From Endomicrobiia bacterium (GTDB lineage: Bacteria; Elusimicrobiota; Endomicrobiia; Endomicrobiales; Endomicrobiaceae), in NCBI GenBank assembly GCA_009782015.1, contig WQUP01000062.1, forward strand, positions 1 through 6,414: a stretch of 6,414 nucleotides of DNA. Reading direction: 5' to 3'. Made by a program: the position numbers and the translations under genes. Of this stretch, positions 5,438 through 6,414 are shown one piece after another. The first letter of the stretch is position 1. Each line of letters begins with the position of its first letter. A model generated the notes under the pieces. It had not been told where the DNA came from. It did not search any database and saw only the letters and a list, made by a program, of their open reading frames with translations.

Positions 5438-6414
5438 ATGAAAAAAATAAAATTTGTTGCAATACTCTTTGTCTTGCTTGCCGGAGCGGTCTGCGCGTTT
5501 GCGGCGGGGAAAACCATTCATTCAGTCTCCGGAGACGGGCAGACGGGAATAAGAGGTTATCCGCTCAAAGACGGGTTTGTAGTCCGCGTGTTGGATCAGG
5601 ACGGCAATGCGGCGCAAGGCGTAAGAATCAATTTTTCCGTCATACGCTCGATAAATGAAGAGCATAAAAAGATGCCTAGCAGCCTGATGCCGGCAAGCGC
5701 ATATACAAATGAAAACGGGTATGCGAAAACGCTGCTGACGCTCGGCAAAAACTCTCCGGACGAAATCATAGTGGTCGCTTCTTCCGAGGAAATTGCCGGA
5801 AACGTTATATTTAAAACGCTCGCGTTCAATAAAAACTGGATTATCATGACCATAGTAAACGTCGCAGGCGGGCTTGCGCTTCTTCTCTTCGGCATGGCTT
5901 TTATAAACGGCGCTCTCCAAAAAGCCGCCGGACAGAAGTTCAGGACTATTCTCACTTCCGTAACATCTTCGAAGTACAAGGGCGTCGTATCGGGTTTTTC
6001 TCTCACTACGCTCAACCAGTCAAGTTCCGCAACGATGCTTATGACTGTAAGCCTTGTGAGCACGGGGCTTTTGTCTTTTTATCAGTCTATGTCTATTTCG
6101 CTTGGAGCATCGATCGGCTCTACGGTAACCGCACAGCTTGTTGCGTTCAGGCTTTCAAACTTTGCGCTGCCCATAATAGCCTTCGGTTATCTTATCTCTT
6201 TCGTATCCGGTGGAAAAAGAATATCCGAGATAGGCGACGCGATATTCGGCTTTGGCATACTCTTTTTCGGCATGAAGCTGATGTCAGACGCGATGGTTCC
6301 CATTACGCTCAATCCCGTATTTTTGGATTTTATAGCGCAGATACAGTCTCCGGCTTTCGCCATTTTAACGGGTGTGGCCATAACGATAATAATGCAGTCT
6401 AGCGGAGCTGTCGT
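5438..6414 (+). CDS. Na+/phosphate cotransporter family protein with N-terminal signal peptide and Ig-like domain (3' end outside window)
   Basis: The frame is open from ATG 5438 to the window end (325 complete codons). Residues 1-22 form a signal peptide: MKKIK, a hydrophobic core, then AFA before the predicted cut. Residues about 28-128 look like a bacterial group 1 Ig-like domain (invasin type): SGDGQTG start, VVRVLDQDGNAAQGVRINFSV, then YTNENGYAKTLLTLG. Membrane segments begin near 133, with GGLALLLFGMAFINGAL (144-160), the Na/Pi family signature NQSSSATM (193-200), LGASIGSTVTA (222-232), further hydrophobic stretches, and the start of the second inverted repeat, MQSSGAV (319-325). The family couples Na+ entry to phosphate uptake. 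Phosphate is the co-substrate of the three phosphorylases upstream, a plausible but inferred link. No Shine-Dalgarno sequence is visible before this ATG; it is still the first candidate, because an in-frame stop lies at 5399-5401 with no start codon between. The Ig-like fusion should face the outside of the cell. Confidence 0.88.
   Translation, partial: MKKIKFVAILFVLLAGAVCAFAAGKTIHSVSGDGQTGIRGYPLKDGFVVRVLDQDGNAAQGVRINFSVIRSINEEHKKMPSSLMPASAYTNENGYAKTLLTLGKNSPDEIIVVASSEEIAGNVIFKTLAFNKNWIIMTIVNVAGGLALLLFGMAFINGALQKAAGQKFRTILTSVTSSKYKGVVSGFSLTTLNQSSSATMLMTVSLVSTGLLSFYQSMSISLGASIGSTVTAQLVAFRLSNFALPIIAFGYLISFVSGGKRISEIGDAIFGFGILFFGMKLMSDAMVPITLNPVFLDFIAQIQSPAFAILTGVAITIIMQSSGAV

Noticed and set aside
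5419..5658. 79-codon + strand ORF overlapping the start of the transporter gene
   Set aside because: Different frame from the signal peptide/Ig-like/transporter reading, which is longer, open to the window end and matches known domains.

Overview
The window reads almost entirely in one direction. It holds a compact bacterial nucleoside-salvage cluster with the DNA-repair exonuclease gene recJ embedded in it, followed by a truncated phosphate-transporter gene. All six genes are on the + strand. In order they are: the C-terminal part of a purine nucleoside phosphorylase (1-381), a thymidine/pyrimidine-nucleoside phosphorylase (378-1685), RecJ (1682-3718), S-methyl-5'-thioadenosine phosphorylase (3866-4747), cytidine deaminase (4902-5315), and a Na+/phosphate cotransporter with an extracytoplasmic Ig-like domain (from 5438, running off the end). 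The lineage cannot be fixed from this window. The sequence is bacterial, of moderate GC, with many ATA and AGA codons and intergenic inverted repeats. A host-associated or candidate-phylum anaerobe (for example Elusimicrobiota or a spirochaete) is a guess only.

Layout: the first three genes are fused end to start by 4-bp stop/start overlaps (ATGA at 378-381, TTGA at 1682-1685), so they are almost certainly one translationally coupled transcript. After recJ the spacing changes. Each of the next three gaps (3719-3865, 4748-4901, 5316-5437) is filled almost wall to wall by a long imperfect inverted repeat. The first two are copies of one element: 34-bp arms made of AGAGTGA-type heptads around a core with its own small hairpin. 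The third has TTAATAG-type heptad arms around two short perfect hairpins. No gene-free stretch exceeds 300 bases.

Function: three phosphorylases use inorganic phosphate to split purine nucleosides, pyrimidine (deoxy)nucleosides and methylthioadenosine. Cytidine deaminase turns cytidine/deoxycytidine into the uridine forms that a pyrimidine phosphorylase may accept. A phosphate importer downstream and a nuclease that releases 5'-mononucleotides within the operon fit a nucleic-acid and nucleoside recycling theme, though that link is inference.

Nothing here is clearly a new defence or mobile system. The most interesting points are the heptad-armed repeats that fit exactly between stop codon and ribosome binding site, with compensatory changes in the inner hairpin; a roughly 95-100-residue insertion in RecJ; the Ig-like/Na-Pi cotransporter fusion; and altered residues in otherwise conserved motifs of the purine nucleoside phosphorylase and RecJ.
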